Both the position numbers and the translations under genes were made by a program. 64,000 nt of DNA from Proteobacteria bacterium SG_bin6 (GTDB lineage: Bacteria; Pseudomonadota; Alphaproteobacteria; Sphingomonadales; Sphingomonadaceae): contig LWDJ01000006.1 in assembly GCA_002083435.1 (NCBI GenBank), forward strand, positions 38,233-102,232, in the 5' to 3' direction. Below are positions 56,534-64,000 of the stretch, in pieces (the stretch's first letter is position 1; every line of letters starts with the position of its first letter). The notes beneath the pieces are model-generated. The model made no database searches, had not been told where the DNA came from, and saw only the letters and a program-made list of their open reading frames with translations.

Positions 56534-59500
56534 CAGTTCACCGCCACCACCATGGGCGCGTTCGGGAGCGCGGCGTGGAGCTCGGGTGAATACATCGCCT
56601 CCACCCGGCTCGGCGGCAGCGCGAAGCGACCGGTACCGTTCAGCCGGACGGTATAGCTCATCTTGGTCTCGCCCTCGCCGAGCCAGGCGAAATAGCCACG
56701 CCACGTCGCGCCACCGCGCTCGACATAGCTTGGGCCGCCCTGCTCGCCAGCGGTAAGGAGCGTCGACTGGTTGGCGTTGTTGCCGAGGATGCTCGCCCCA
56801 GGCGGCACCGGATCGCTCACCACCACCCAGTTGCGCGCGGCGCTCGCTTTCACGGTCAGCGTCACCCGCAGCACGTCGCCGCGCGTCAGCCGCCCGGGAT
56901 GCTTGGCCTGCACCACCTCGACCGTGCGGGTGAGGCGATAGCCGGCGGCGACCGGCGCGCGGAGTGGCACCGCAGCCTTCACCGAAACATAAGCCCACGG
57001 CCCCGCACCGCCCGTCTGCGTCATCACCAGCGGCGCGCGCACCGGGGGCAAAGCCAGCGATACGCTGCGCGCTTCGGCAGCAAGCGGCCAGGCCCGCGTC
57101 GCCTCGGCGGGGCCGAGCACCAGCCGCGTCGCCCCGCTGATCGCGCCCGGCGGATAGAGTGCCGCGACGCGCCGGGCGAACAGCGCGCCCCAGGCGTTGG
57201 CCGTGGTCGTATCCCACGCGCCGCGCTGCTGGCGCAGGGATATGCCGGCGATCAGCTTCGGCGCATCCGCCTCCCAGCCGGGGCGCCCCAGGACGGCGAG
57301 CCCCGCCTTCACCGCGCCGGTGTCCTCGCTCGCCAGCAGCCACCAGGGCTGGGCGTCGTCGGTCAGGTCGATCCGGGTGCCTTCATAAGCCAGCCGGCGG
57401 CGCAGTTCGTCCTCCCCCGCGCGGCGCAGGTCGGCGGCGTTCGCCGCGCCGATCTTGTCGAGCGCCATCAGATAATCGGCGAGCAGCGCGGTCGGCATCT
57501 CCGCTGGCGTCAGCCGCAACTGGCCGAGTATCGCCGGGCTCGCGGCTCCGGCACGGGCGAGCGCGGCGAAGGCACTCAGACGGGCAAGGCGAACATCGCC
57601 ATAATCTTCATGCCGCAGCCGCCCATCGACCACCGCCCGCAAGCCGTCCACCATTCGGCCGCGCGTGGCCTCGGGGATGGGGAGACCGGCCTCGCTGGCC
57701 AATGACAGGACATAAGCGGTGAGCGCCTCCGACCCCTCCAGATTGTCGGACGGCCAGAAGCGGAGCAGCCCGTCGGGCGCCTGGTACGTCGGCAGCGCCG
57801 CCGCGAGCCGGGTCCAGCCGGGACTGTCACCAAGCGCAACGATCCGCGACAATTGCTGCTCAAGGCAATCATAGGGATAGGCCGCCATGTACTCGCGGAC
57901 CCCGGTCAGCGGCGGCGCGAGCGCATCCTCCAGCCGCACCGTCACCCCGCCGCGCCCTGGCAGCGCGCCAGCGGGGGCCGCGAGCAGCAACGGCGCCGCG
58001 CCGACGCGGGTGAGCGTCGCCGCCCAGGTCTCGATCGGCACCAGCGGCTCGATCTGTTGCGTCACGCTGATCGCGTCCGCCGCCGGCTGGCCTTCGGCGC
58101 GCGCGCGCACCTTCCAGCGCAGCGTGCCCGGCGTGGCGGGCGCGGTGAGCGTCCACATGATCGGCGCGGCGCCGCCGGCGGGGATCACCACCGTCTGCGG
58201 CCGCCCCGTCGCGATCGCGGGGGTCAGCGCCACTTCGGCGGTCACCCGCATCGGCTTGGCCGAGCTGTTGCGCAGCGTGAAGATCGCGCCGAATTGGTCG
58301 CCGCTGCGCACGATCGGCGGCACACCCGCGAAGATCGACAGGTCCTGCGCCGCGCGCACGCTCGTCTCGCCGGTGCCGAAGCGCCCCGCCCCCTGGGTCG
58401 CGATCGCGACGAGCTTGAAGCGGGTGAGCGCGTCCGACAGCGGCACCGCGACGCGCGCGCGGCCTTGCGCGTCGAGCGGCACATGCCCGCGCCACAGCAG
58501 CACCGGCTGGAAATTCTCGCGGTTGAGTGCCGCCGCGTCACCGCCGCCGCCACCGCCCGCCGCGACCGCCTTCTTGCCGATATGACGCTTGCCGACGACC
58601 TGGCTCTGCGCGGTCGCGGTCAGCACCGACAGGCTGCGCTCGCCCATCATCGCGCTCAGCACGTCCCAGCTATCGTTGGGGGAGAGCTGGAGCAGTGCCT
58701 CATCCACCGCGACGAACGCCACGTCGGCATCGGGCGCGGGTTTGCCGTCGGGCGCCTTCACCGTGAGCGCCACCCGCGCCACCTGCCGCGCGGCATAACG
58801 CTCGCGATCGGCCTGGACGCTCACGCCCAATTGGTGCGCCTCCCAGCCCACTTTCACCTTGGCGATGCCGAGGCGATAGGCGGGCTTGGCGAGATCGACG
58901 AGCGCGGTGGGCGCCCCCGCCGGCTCGCGTCTCGCCGTGAGGCCCAGCCAGGCGCCGACATCGCTTAGCCAATCCCAGAAGCCGGGCGTGATCCGCCCGC
59001 GCACCGCCAGCACCGAGACGAACACATCGGGCGCGTAATCGCCCGGCATCGCGACCTCGACCACCGGGTCCTTGCCCGAAAGCTGGACGACCTTGCTCGC
59101 CAGCACGCCTTCGCGCTCCACGGTGACGAGCGCGGTAGCGGCGCGGAACGGCATCCGCACCTGGAAGCGCGCGGTCTCGCCCGCCTTGTAGCTCTGGCGT
59201 TCGGGGATCAAGTCCATCCGGTCGCCATTGTCGCCGCCGAACCACCAGTCATCGTCGCCCGCCAGCCATACCGATTGCACGCTCTGCGCTTGGTTGCCGT
59301 TCGCGTCGCTGGCGGTGGCGACCGCATAGACCTCGCCCGAGACGCCAGGGTCGATCGCGCACTGCGCCAGCCCTTGCGCATCGGTGGTCGCGGTGCAGCC
59401 GGCGGTGAGCTTGGTGGTCTTCGCCTGGTTGTCATAAGCGTAGAAGCCGCCGATCAGCCGGCGGCGGGCGGTGAGAATCTGGCGGCTGTAGAGCGCGACC

Positions 59501-62280
59501 GAAATGCGCTGCCCCTTGATCGGCGCGCCGTTCACGTCGAGCGCGACGAAACGCAGCCGCAGATCGTCGGCCTTCATCAGCCAGCCATCGGTCTTCACGC
59601 CCAGCCGCACCGCCGCTGGATAGATCGGCAACGCGCGGGCGGCGGTGAGGATCTCGCCATTCGCGTCCTGATAATCCATTTCGACGCGCATGGTGGCCGC
59701 GCCCTGCAAGCCAGCGGGCACCTCGACCAACGGACGCGCCGCGCCCTGGCCGTCGAGCGTTACCGGCAGCGTCTGCACCGGCGGCAGCGGGGTTTGATCC
59801 TCCTCGCCGTCACCGTTCAGCGTACGGGTGCCTTCCTTCACGGGCGTGCCGCCGAACTGGTAGCTTTCATAGCCCTCGGGCGCCCGGTCGCTGGCTTCCC
59901 AGGCAACCCGCAGGTCGACCGGCAGCCGCGCCGCGCCCCCGCCCGAGAGATAGCCCACGAACAGATCGAGCGGCACCGATTTGGGCCGCACCAGTGCCTC
60001 CTTCGGTCCAGTGACGCTCGCGCGCATCGTCGGCAGGCGATATTCGTCGATACGGAAGCTCTGCTCGCTGTAGATCGCCTTGTCGCCCTGCACGAACTGC
60101 AGGCTATAGCTGCCCATCGGCGCGCCTTGGGGCGCGGTCCAGCTCGTCTCGCCAACGCCGTTCTTGCCGATGGTGAGCGGCACGTCGAACTGGGTGCCCG
60201 ATCCGGCATGGCTCAACCGCAGCGTGCCGCTGAACCCCGCGCCCAGCGTGAAGCCGGCGGCCGTGGGCTGGCGCAAAATGTGCTTCATGTGCACCGTCTC
60301 GCCCTGGCGGACGAGTGTACGATCGAACACGGTATGGATGATCTCGCCCTGCGCTTGATAGCCGAAGGGCAGATCGAAGTCGTAGGGCCGCAGTCCGTCG
60401 CCCCAATCGGTTAGAGTAAAGCTGAAATCGCCGCCGATGCGCGCCGAGACCATCAGCGGGTGCTGGGCGTCGCCTTCACCCTCGCACCCGCCATAGGTTT
60501 GCGGCTCGGGCAGGCCGCGAACGTAGAGACCGCCCGCGCGGTCGGTCGCGCCGCGCGCGATCAGCCGGCCGGTGCAGCTATCGGTTACGCGGATTTCGGC
60601 ATTGGCGACCGGCTTGCCGCTGTCGAGCGCGGTGACCCAGGCCAGGCTGCGCTCGCGCCCCCATTTGAAATGGACCGCCATGTTGGTAACGAGGGCGGCG
60701 CTGGTGACGTAACGCGGCGCCGGCCGGCCGAGCAGCGCCGCGCCGAGCACCGGACTCGCCAGCTCGACGACATAGAAGCCCGGCTGCTTGAGCGGGATGC
60801 CGACCACTTCGAACGCGCGCCCCTTGCCGGGCAGACCGAGCTTGAGCGGCTGGCCGCTACCCGCGTTTAGGATAGGCTTGGCGCCGGTGTCGTTGATCCG
60901 CACCGTCTCCGCGCCGCGCTTCTCCTCGTGGCTGGCATAGTCGTCGGCCTTGTCGACGGTGCGCAGCCAGCGCGCGACCTCGCCATCGGCGCCTTCTACC
61001 CGCAATGCCTGCCCCCCGAGCGGCAGATTACGGCCGGCAAGCGCCGGCTCGACCGCGCGAACGGTGACGGGGAGCACGCCGCCTTCTTTCGCCTCGAGGA
61101 TGCCGAAGGCGCCGGCGAACTTCACCAGCGGTGGCGGCGCGTCGAAGCGAACTTTCAGCGGGAAACGCTGGGTGTTGGCGAGCGGCCGGCCGCTTTCGTC
61201 GGTGATGCCGGCGGGGAGGGTCAGTGTCGCCTCGCTATTCTGCGGCAGCGGCGCGGCGAAGCGCACCTCGCTCACCGTCGCCGCCTGGCGGCTGTCGCCG
61301 CGCCCGGCATCGTCGCTCGAGGTGAGCTTCGGGGCGATCGTCTTGCCGGCGGCGCTTAGCGTGATCGCCGCCGCGAGCTTGGCCGGGATCGGCGCGGTGA
61401 AGCGCACCCAGGCCGGCTCGACCGGCGAGCACCCGGCCTGCGGGTTTACCCGCGAACATTCGAACCGCGCGGTGAACGGCTTGCGGACAGTATAGTCGAA
61501 GCGTTGATCGTTGCCGGCCGCCGGCCCGCCCGCGCCGCGGATGGCGCCCGACCAGACGAGCGCCATGTCGCGCCCGGGTGGTAGCGGCCGGCGGCATCTA
61601 AGTGCGATGACGCTCTTCAGCGCCGCAGCCCGCGCCGCGCCATCCTTTGGCAGGCTGGTGGGAAGCCCTGCTTCCGCAAGAAAATTGCTGACCGGATAGC
61701 GGTCGGTGCCCAGCTCGTCGAGCAGCCGCGCGGGCAGATCGACGCCTAGCACATCGACCGGGATCTTCTCGCCGATGCCATCGACGCTACAATAAGCGTT
61801 GGCGCCCACCGAGCCGCGGTCTGGCGCCATATTGGCGGCGACCAGGAAGACCTGATCCTCTTCGATATCGCCGTCGTAGCGCGCGGGCAGCACCGCGCGC
61901 GCGGTGGGGCCACCGGCATCGACGGTAAAGCGCCGCTGGCCGACGACGGCATAGCCGCTCGCGCTCTTCAACCCCTCGCGCAGCTCGAAGCCGCACCGCG
62001 TGCCGCCGGACAGCGAGCCTGCGAATTCATAGACATAAGTCTGCTGATCGGCCCAGCGCCCCTGGCCGGCGATCGCGCACTCGACCGTGAATGGCGCGGC
62101 CGCGCGCGGATCGCCGAGCGGCACCATCGGCTGGTTGAAGCGCGTGGTGAAACGGGTGATGGCGCCGTTGTTGACGCCCGGGGTCGCGAGCACCACCTGC
62201 GGGCCATTCTCCGCCGAAGCCCCAAGCGGCCCCAATGCGAGCGCCAGCAGTGCTAGCCGAATCGCAAGCCTCACACGCAT
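56533..62280 (-). CDS. bacterial alpha-2-macroglobulin (YfhM-like)
   Basis: Very large periplasmic protein, 1915 residues, of the bacterial alpha-2-macroglobulin family that traps invading peptidases and is thought to protect the cell when peptidoglycan is breached, with PBP1C as repair partner. A signal peptide ends at GASAE; the lipobox Cys of E. coli YfhM is absent, so this form may be soluble. The thioester motif Cys-Leu-Glu-Gln is present at Cys1472 (YPYDCLEQQLSR). MG-type domains and the bait region lie before it (for example FGYQAQGEIIHTVFDRTLVRQGETVHMKHILR) and a terpenoid-toroid-like thioester domain after it. Stop and pbpC start overlap. Confidence 0.95.
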   Translation of the reverse strand: MRVRLAIRLALLALALGPLGASAENGPQVVLATPGVNNGAITRFTTRFNQPMVPLGDPRAAAPFTVECAIAGQGRWADQQTYVYEFAGSLSGGTRCGFELREGLKSASGYAVVGQRRFTVDAGGPTARAVLPARYDGDIEEDQVFLVAANMAPDRGSVGANAYCSVDGIGEKIPVDVLGVDLPARLLDELGTDRYPVSNFLAEAGLPTSLPKDGAARAAALKSVIALRCRRPLPPGRDMALVWSGAIRGAGGPAAGNDQRFDYTVRKPFTARFECSRVNPQAGCSPVEPAWVRFTAPIPAKLAAAITLSAAGKTIAPKLTSSDDAGRGDSRQAATVSEVRFAAPLPQNSEATLTLPAGITDESGRPLANTQRFPLKVRFDAPPPLVKFAGAFGILEAKEGGVLPVTVRAVEPALAGRNLPLGGQALRVEGADGEVARWLRTVDKADDYASHEEKRGAETVRINDTGAKPILNAGSGQPLKLGLPGKGRAFEVVGIPLKQPGFYVVELASPVLGAALLGRPAPRYVTSAALVTNMAVHFKWGRERSLAWVTALDSGKPVANAEIRVTDSCTGRLIARGATDRAGGLYVRGLPEPQTYGGCEGEGDAQHPLMVSARIGGDFSFTLTDWGDGLRPYDFDLPFGYQAQGEIIHTVFDRTLVRQGETVHMKHILRQPTAAGFTLGAGFSGTLRLSHAGSGTQFDVPLTIGKNGVGETSWTAPQGAPMGSYSLQFVQGDKAIYSEQSFRIDEYRLPTMRASVTGPKEALVRPKSVPLDLFVGYLSGGGAARLPVDLRVAWEASDRAPEGYESYQFGGTPVKEGTRTLNGDGEEDQTPLPPVQTLPVTLDGQGAARPLVEVPAGLQGAATMRVEMDYQDANGEILTAARALPIYPAAVRLGVKTDGWLMKADDLRLRFVALDVNGAPIKGQRISVALYSRQILTARRRLIGGFYAYDNQAKTTKLTAGCTATTDAQGLAQCAIDPGVSGEVYAVATASDANGNQAQSVQSVWLAGDDDWWFGGDNGDRMDLIPERQSYKAGETARFQVRMPFRAATALVTVEREGVLASKVVQLSGKDPVVEVAMPGDYAPDVFVSVLAVRGRITPGFWDWLSDVGAWLGLTARREPAGAPTALVDLAKPAYRLGIAKVKVGWEAHQLGVSVQADRERYAARQVARVALTVKAPDGKPAPDADVAFVAVDEALLQLSPNDSWDVLSAMMGERSLSVLTATAQSQVVGKRHIGKKAVAAGGGGGGDAAALNRENFQPVLLWRGHVPLDAQGRARVAVPLSDALTRFKLVAIATQGAGRFGTGETSVRAAQDLSIFAGVPPIVRSGDQFGAIFTLRNSSAKPMRVTAEVALTPAIATGRPQTVVIPAGGAAPIMWTLTAPATPGTLRWKVRARAEGQPAADAISVTQQIEPLVPIETWAATLTRVGAAPLLLAAPAGALPGRGGVTVRLEDALAPPLTGVREYMAAYPYDCLEQQLSRIVALGDSPGWTRLAAALPTYQAPDGLLRFWPSDNLEGSEALTAYVLSLASEAGLPIPEATRGRMVDGLRAVVDGRLRHEDYGDVRLARLSAFAALARAGAASPAILGQLRLTPAEMPTALLADYLMALDKIGAANAADLRRAGEDELRRRLAYEGTRIDLTDDAQPWWLLASEDTGAVKAGLAVLGRPGWEADAPKLIAGISLRQQRGAWDTTTANAWGALFARRVAALYPPGAISGATRLVLGPAEATRAWPLAAEARSVSLALPPVRAPLVMTQTGGAGPWAYVSVKAAVPLRAPVAAGYRLTRTVEVVQAKHPGRLTRGDVLRVTLTVKASAARNWVVVSDPVPPGASILGNNANQSTLLTAGEQGGPSYVERGGATWRGYFAWLGEGETKMSYTVRLNGTGRFALPPSRVEAMYSPELHAALPNAPMVVAVN

Positions 62281-62384
62281 CCCCTTTTGGCTTTTGACGG
62301 CAGGCTATGGGCCCGCAAAACTCAAGTCCAGCTTGATCCCAAGAATGATCTCGCGCAAAATCAACCAAAAAGGGGGGGACAGGC

Positions 62385-63749
62385 ATGGTGTTGCTGGCGG
62401 CGCTCGACGCTTGCGCGCGCGAGGCGCTGCTGTTCGCCGCCGCCGGCTTCGTGATCGGCGGGATCGACGACCTGCTGATCGATCTGCTGTTCGCCTGGCG
62501 CGCGCTGCGCCGCAAGCTGCGTGCGGGGCCGCGCTTTTCGGCCGCCGATTTCGCGCTCGCCAAAACGCCAGGGCGGATGGCGGTGTTCGTACCCGCCTGG
62601 GACGAAGGCGCAGTCATCGCGCCGATGCTCACCGCGCTGCTCGCGCGCTATGATTACCCCGATTACACCGTCTATGTCGGCGCCTATCCCAATGACCGCG
62701 CGACGATCGACGCCGTGAACGCCATCGTCAAGCAGGATGCGCGTGTCAGGCTCGTCATCGGTCCGCGCGAAGGCCCAACCACCAAAGCCGATTGTTTGAA
62801 CACGCTTTGGCAAGCAATGCTGGAGCATGAAGCAACCTGCGGTCGTGTAAAGGCCGTTGTCCTGCATGACGCCGAGGATCTGGTGCACCCCGCCGAGTTG
62901 CGTATCTTCGATTGGCTGATCGGGCGTCATGCAGCAGTGCAGCTGCCGGTATTGCCGCTCATCCATCCCCAGGGACGGGTGATCTCCGCTGTCTATTCCG
63001 ACGAATTTGCCGAAAGCCACGCAAAGCAGCTACAGGTGCGCGAGGCGCTGGGCGCCGGGCTGCCGCTCGCCGGCGTCGGCTGCGCGCTCGACCGCGAGGT
63101 GCTCGCGCGAGTTGGCGGGGCGGACGGGCCCTTCGATCGCGCCAGCCTGACCGAGGATTACGAACTCGGCCTCGCCATCGCCGCCGCCGGTGGATCGACG
63201 ATCTTCGTCCATGTCCGTGAAACGCCCGGCAGCTGGACCCCGGTCGCGGTGCGCGCCTATTTCCCGCATCGGATCGACGCCGCCGTGCGCCAGCGCGCGC
63301 GCTGGATGGTCGGGATCGCGCTTGCCGGCTGGGATCGGCTCGGCTGGGGCCGGCCGCTTGCCTGGCGCGACCATTGGATGCGGCTACGCGATCGTCGCGC
63401 CCCACTCGCGGTGCTCGTGCTCGCCGCCGCTTATACCGGGCTGCTGCTGTGGGGGACGGGGGCGATCGCCCACGCGATCGCCGGCACGCCGCAAATCGCG
63501 CTGCTCCCCGACCCGCTGTTGATCGCGACGGGTGCGATGATGCTGTGGCGGCTGGCGGTGCGGGTAGGTTTCACGACCGTGACCTATGGCTGGCGCGAGG
63601 GGATCGCCGCCATCCCGCGCGTGATCATCGGCAACTATATCGCGTTGCTCGCAGCCCGCCGCGCACTGACCACCTATGTCGGCCTGCTGCGTGGTCACCC
63701 CCTCGCCTGGGACAAGACCGCGCACCATTTCCCGCAAGAGTCGGCATGA
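62385..63749 (+). CDS. NfrB-like membrane glycosyltransferase, family 2
   Basis: A 454-residue GT2 enzyme with an N-terminal membrane helix (EALLFAAAGFVIGGIDDLLIDLLFAW) and several helices after residue 330. The catalytic motifs are VFVPAWDEGAVI, HDAEDLVHPAEL (the DxD-like pair), LTEDYELGLAI and the QxxRW motif RQRARWMVGI. This architecture matches the N4 phage adsorption protein B family, in which NfrB makes a secreted polysaccharide that the outer membrane partner NfrA exports. The C-terminal regulatory MshEN-type domain of E. coli NfrB is missing here. The next gene overlaps by four bases and may be the partner. Confidence 0.85.
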   Translation: MVLLAALDACAREALLFAAAGFVIGGIDDLLIDLLFAWRALRRKLRAGPRFSAADFALAKTPGRMAVFVPAWDEGAVIAPMLTALLARYDYPDYTVYVGAYPNDRATIDAVNAIVKQDARVRLVIGPREGPTTKADCLNTLWQAMLEHEATCGRVKAVVLHDAEDLVHPAELRIFDWLIGRHAAVQLPVLPLIHPQGRVISAVYSDEFAESHAKQLQVREALGAGLPLAGVGCALDREVLARVGGADGPFDRASLTEDYELGLAIAAAGGSTIFVHVRETPGSWTPVAVRAYFPHRIDAAVRQRARWMVGIALAGWDRLGWGRPLAWRDHWMRLRDRRAPLAVLVLAAAYTGLLLWGTGAIAHAIAGTPQIALLPDPLLIATGAMMLWRLAVRVGFTTVTYGWREGIAAIPRVIIGNYIALLAARRALTTYVGLLRGHPLAWDKTAHHFPQESA

Positions 63750-64000
63750 ACGGGCGGCCGCTGCGCTTCCTGGGGCTGGTGCTCGGCGGCTGGTTTACCG
63801 TGCGAGTCGTGATGCTTTGGCCGGCGCCACCCACCACCCATCTGGACGCGACCGGCGCCTCGCTCGCCGTGCCGGGAAGTGACGACGCGGAAAATGACGT
63901 GGTGTTGCGCTACCCCGATCTGGCGGCACTCGGCGCGGCGCGGCGGGAGCCGTGGCTGCCGGCGACCGGCCCGGCGCCGCGCGCCGCCGCCCGCATGAGG
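63746..64000 (+). CDS. start of a gene cut by the right edge; function unknown
   Basis: 85 codons from an ATG that overlaps the NfrB-like stop (ATGA). The product begins MNGRPLRFLGLVLGGWFTVRVVMLWP, a membrane anchor or signal, followed by a hydrophilic, Ala/Pro/Asp-rich stretch. It is too short to recognise. The tight coupling suggests a partner in export of the polysaccharide made by the NfrB-like enzyme, but this is inference. Confidence 0.7.
   Translation, partial: MNGRPLRFLGLVLGGWFTVRVVMLWPAPPTTHLDATGASLAVPGSDDAENDVVLRYPDLAALGAARREPWLPATGPAPRAAARMR

Noticed and set aside
56534..57343. 270-codon upstream extension of pbpC
   Set aside because: The ATG at 56533 begins a proper membrane anchor. 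The extension lies inside the alpha-2-macroglobulin gene and is low-complexity Arg/Gly/Ala sequence.

Overview
The window reads as a high-GC chromosomal segment from an alphaproteobacterium of the Sphingomonas type. The signs are a circularly permuted two-piece tmRNA gene, a Shemin-pathway 5-aminolevulinate synthase, a carotenoid cluster (lycopene cyclase, phytoene desaturase, phytoene synthase), an alkaline phosphatase of the Sphingomonas PhoK/SPAP type, dense gene packing with many ATGA or TGATG overlaps, and many GC-rich palindromic repeats between genes. The genus is inferred from gene content; no 16S rRNA gene is present. No tRNA, rRNA, CRISPR array, prophage or integrated plasmid was recognised.

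Layout. 1-3.9 kb (minus): partial N-carbamoylputrescine amidase, an exported protein of unknown function, then rpiB-glyA-nrdR. 4-10 kb (plus): ECF sigma/anti-sigma pair, polA with a coupled 82-residue protein, and a Wzx-like flippase. 10-10.8 kb: a decayed insertion sequence whose transposase is a fusion of IS3-type and IS481-type sequence. 10.9-15.4 kb: YeiH-type transporter, MFS transporter, class A beta-lactamase-like lipoprotein, fasciclin protein. 15.6-18.5 kb: betaine-lipid operon btaA-btaB, then Uma2 and DUF3429 proteins. 18.5-23.7 kb: TPR/metallopeptidase-like protein, hemA, an RcnB-type gene broken by one in-frame stop, bamE, cytochrome bc1 chaperone, DUF177. 23.7-28.1 kb: crtY-crtI, a palindrome cluster, a LOG-type gene and crtB. 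28-32.6 kb: small unknown genes, an Atm1-type ABC transporter, a Ser/Thr/Gly-rich secreted protein, an FMN-binding protein and TlpA. 32.6-37.3 kb: argH, a small lipoprotein, lysA, precorrin-2 dehydrogenase and CorA/ZntB. 37.3-41.7 kb: palindromes, an aminotransferase, DUF486, ssrA and DsbD. 41.7-46.2 kb: PhoK-like phosphatase, VOC protein, beta-helix protein, DUF427 and a PP2C-like phosphatase. 46.2-49.9 kb: branched-chain 2-oxoacid dehydrogenase operon (E1alpha-E1beta-E2). 50.3-53.9 kb: GT4/helical-domain fusion followed by a GH130 enzyme. 53.9-64 kb: glycine-zipper protein, pbpC with alpha-2-macroglobulin, and an NfrB-like glycosyltransferase followed by a truncated gene.

Themes. Several loci concern the envelope: bamE, pbpC plus alpha-2-macroglobulin, the flippase, NfrB, small lipoproteins, and TlpA with DsbD. 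Two separate loci, btaAB and the PhoK-like phosphatase, fit phosphate economy. The least explained material is (i) the GT4-fusion/GH130 pair, (ii) palindromic elements, one of which appears to sit in frame inside the E2 linker while another splits the crt cluster, (iii) a 64-nt cloverleaf palindrome, and (iv) the IS3/IS481 hybrid transposase. All readings are by eye; family names come from recognised motifs, not from database searches.
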